From NCBI GenBank assembly GCA_937128505.1, contig CAKZMM010000131.1, forward strand, positions 1 to 56,037: 56,037 nt of DNA, written 5' to 3'. Positions 54,747 to 56,037 of the stretch are shown piece after piece. Origin of the DNA: an uncultured Thermogutta sp. Its GTDB lineage: Bacteria > Planctomycetota > Planctomycetia > Pirellulales > Thermoguttaceae. The translations under genes and the position numbers were made by a program. Under the pieces are notes generated by a model. It searched no databases. It had not been told where the DNA came from and saw nothing but the letters and a program-made list of their open reading frames with translations. Each line of letters starts with the position of its first letter. The stretch's first letter is position 1.

Positions 54747-55841
54747 TTGTCCCGCACTTTCTCGCGCATCGTCGGCATTTTCCTAAGAGTTAGCGTGGCG
54801 GTCACGGTCTGTTGGAGTCCCGGCATAAGCCGCGCAATGGATCAGCTTAGCCTCCCTGGTGTAAGCAAAGGCCCAGGTCGCACGGAACTTGAGCTTCTGA
54901 TCGGACCCCGGGCCCCCATTACCGCCGGTCAGGATTGGGCCCGAGCGTTGACCTCATTGGGCGTGCCGAGCGTTCGCGTGTCCAGCAGCCAGTTGGCCGA
55001 AGAGCCGAGGATCGAGGTCACCGGCCCCCAGAACGCCCCCATCTACCGTGTCATTGGCCTGATCCTCCCCAACGGCGACATCCTTGTCCCGGGGAAGCGA
55101 TTTTCACTTCGGCAAGCCAAGCAGTTCGCTCAGTGGCTTGACGAATTGGCACGACTCGGTCCCGAGGAAACCCGGCCCCAACTGGGGAAATTCCGACTCA
55201 CCGGAGAACAACTCCTTAAGCTGCACGAATCCCTCTCACTGCCGGTGGGATTTTCCACGAAAGGAGTTCCACGGGCGGATGTAATCCGGCGCATCCTGCC
55301 TCAGCTTGGTTACCCGGTCGATTGCTCGCAAGAATTGCTCGCTCCACTACCGGCCGAGGACACCATCGCCGAGGAGCTCATCGATTTGTCGCTCGGCACG
55401 GCGTTCGCCTACATTTTGCGTCCCGCGGGTCTTGCGCTGGTGCCGACGCCCGATGAACGCGGTGGGATTCGGTTAAACGTCGTAGCATCACGACCGGGCT
55501 TGGAAATTTGGCCCGTCGGTTGGCCCTCGGAGAAACCGCCCACGCAGCTTTTGCCGGAAATGTACCGATTCTTGGAAGTGAATATCCAAGGAGCTTCGGT
55601 TTCCCGATTGATCGAGGCGATTGTTGAAAGAACGAAGGTACCGGCACTATGGGATTACAGCGCCTTGGCCCGACATGGGATCGACCCGGCAAAAACAGCC
55701 GTCCGCTTTCCCCCGAAAACCAGCACCTATGCCGTCATTTTGCGGCACTGTCTGTTTCAGGCAGGCTTAAAATACGAAATTCGCGTGGACGAGGCCGACA
55801 AGCCTTTTCTTTGGATCACGACTACAAAGCCGCTTGAATAA
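54747..55841 (+). CDS. Exported protein of unknown function
   Basis: About 364 residues if started at the TTG at 54747, which gives a good signal sequence (a basic start, then VGIFLRVSVAVTVCW and SRA before the cut). The next ATG is at 54837, just after that segment, and the frame is open back to 54342, so the start is uncertain. The mature part begins with TELELLIGPRAPITAGQDW. The last 100 residues, with MYRFLEVNIQGASVSRLIEA and YSALARHGIDPAKTAVRFP, resemble the small beta-alpha domains (STN-like) of secretins and TonB-dependent systems. I know no function; similar proteins appear in planctomycetes. Confidence 0.68.
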   Translation: MSRTFSRIVGIFLRVSVAVTVCWSPGISRAMDQLSLPGVSKGPGRTELELLIGPRAPITAGQDWARALTSLGVPSVRVSSSQLAEEPRIEVTGPQNAPIYRVIGLILPNGDILVPGKRFSLRQAKQFAQWLDELARLGPEETRPQLGKFRLTGEQLLKLHESLSLPVGFSTKGVPRADVIRRILPQLGYPVDCSQELLAPLPAEDTIAEELIDLSLGTAFAYILRPAGLALVPTPDERGGIRLNVVASRPGLEIWPVGWPSEKPPTQLLPEMYRFLEVNIQGASVSRLIEAIVERTKVPALWDYSALARHGIDPAKTAVRFPPKTSTYAVILRHCLFQAGLKYEIRVDEADKPFLWITTTKPLE

Positions 55842-56012
55842 GGCCGAGTAACTTGGGGAGCACCGAGGTGGCCCCATTGGCGGAAAACATCATGGAATGG
55901 TTTCCAAAAAACCCTTGAGCCCACCGGGACAACTGATGAATAACCGCGGTAGCCCTCATTCAATTAGAAAAATCCCTGCGCGCACCGGCATGATGCGCTC
56001 GGGAGAAATTTG

Positions 56013-56037
56013 ATGCTGAGTACGAGCAAAAAATCCC
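56013..56037 (+). CDS. Possible start of a gene running off the window
   Basis: ATG at 56013 has GGGAGAA six to twelve bases upstream and opens a frame (MLSTSKKS) that continues to the window end. Only eight codons are visible, so product and reality cannot be judged. If real it follows the exported protein gene by 170 bp on the same strand. Confidence 0.35.

Overview
The window is 56 kb of a bacterial chromosome of moderate G+C. Its gene families point to a planctomycete, probably one of the Pirellulales and possibly a thermophile of the Thermogutta type (inference). The indications are a Ser/Thr kinase with an extracytoplasmic sensor, an ExbB/ExbD operon with a squalene-cyclase-like alpha/alpha-toroid protein, a DUF4038-type glycosidase beside a TIM-barrel sugar isomerase, Tat-exported TIM-barrel proteins, a URO-D family protein and several planctomycete-type exported proteins of unknown role. 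I recognise no rRNA, tRNA, CRISPR array, phage or insertion sequence. I support 29 genes plus the start of a possible thirtieth. Together they cover only about 65 % of the bases. Most genes stand alone, separated by 0.4-2 kb spacers, many of which hold degenerate tandem repeats of 18-30 bp.

Layout. 0-3 kb: zinc alcohol/polyol dehydrogenase and URO-D-like protein. 4.9-7.5 kb: btaA and btaB for betaine-lipid synthesis, unusually far apart. 8.2-10.5 kb: receptor-like protein kinase. 10.9-12.7 kb (-): GntP-type permease with a large insertion. 13.4-20.7 kb (-): an ECF-type importer, made of a large protein with a roughly 460-residue ectodomain fused to an S-component-like membrane domain, a double ATPase and an EcfT subunit, followed by an exported beta-propeller. 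21.9-26 kb: dipeptide epimerase, an exported Gfo/Idh/MocA protein and a Tat-exported TIM-barrel protein. 27-30 kb: SorC-type regulator and an ABC permease lacking an ATPase. 30.3-33.2 kb: queF, queC and queE for queuosine precursors. 33.6-34.6 kb: FkbM methyltransferase. 36.5-39.1 kb: a small EF-Tu domain-2-like protein and a SufU-SufS fusion. 41-49.8 kb: lipoprotein, giant TPR protein, ExbB, ExbD and the toroid protein. 50-50.1 kb: a candidate small RNA and a strong terminator. 50.8-53.5 kb (-): GH140-like glycosidase and sugar isomerase. 54.7-56 kb: exported protein of unknown role and the start of another gene.

Two systems stand out. (1) TPR-ExbB-ExbD-toroid operon: the toroid protein has a TonB/TolA-like N-terminus, with a membrane anchor carrying the SxxxH motif followed by about 340 Pro/Ser-rich residues. 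Its C-terminal domain is a prenyltransferase/squalene-cyclase-like toroid instead of a TonB domain. This suggests an undescribed proton-motive-force transducer. (2) The ECF transporter whose S-component is fused to a large extracytoplasmic region, which would be a new way to capture substrate for an ECF importer. Both are inferences from motifs read by eye.
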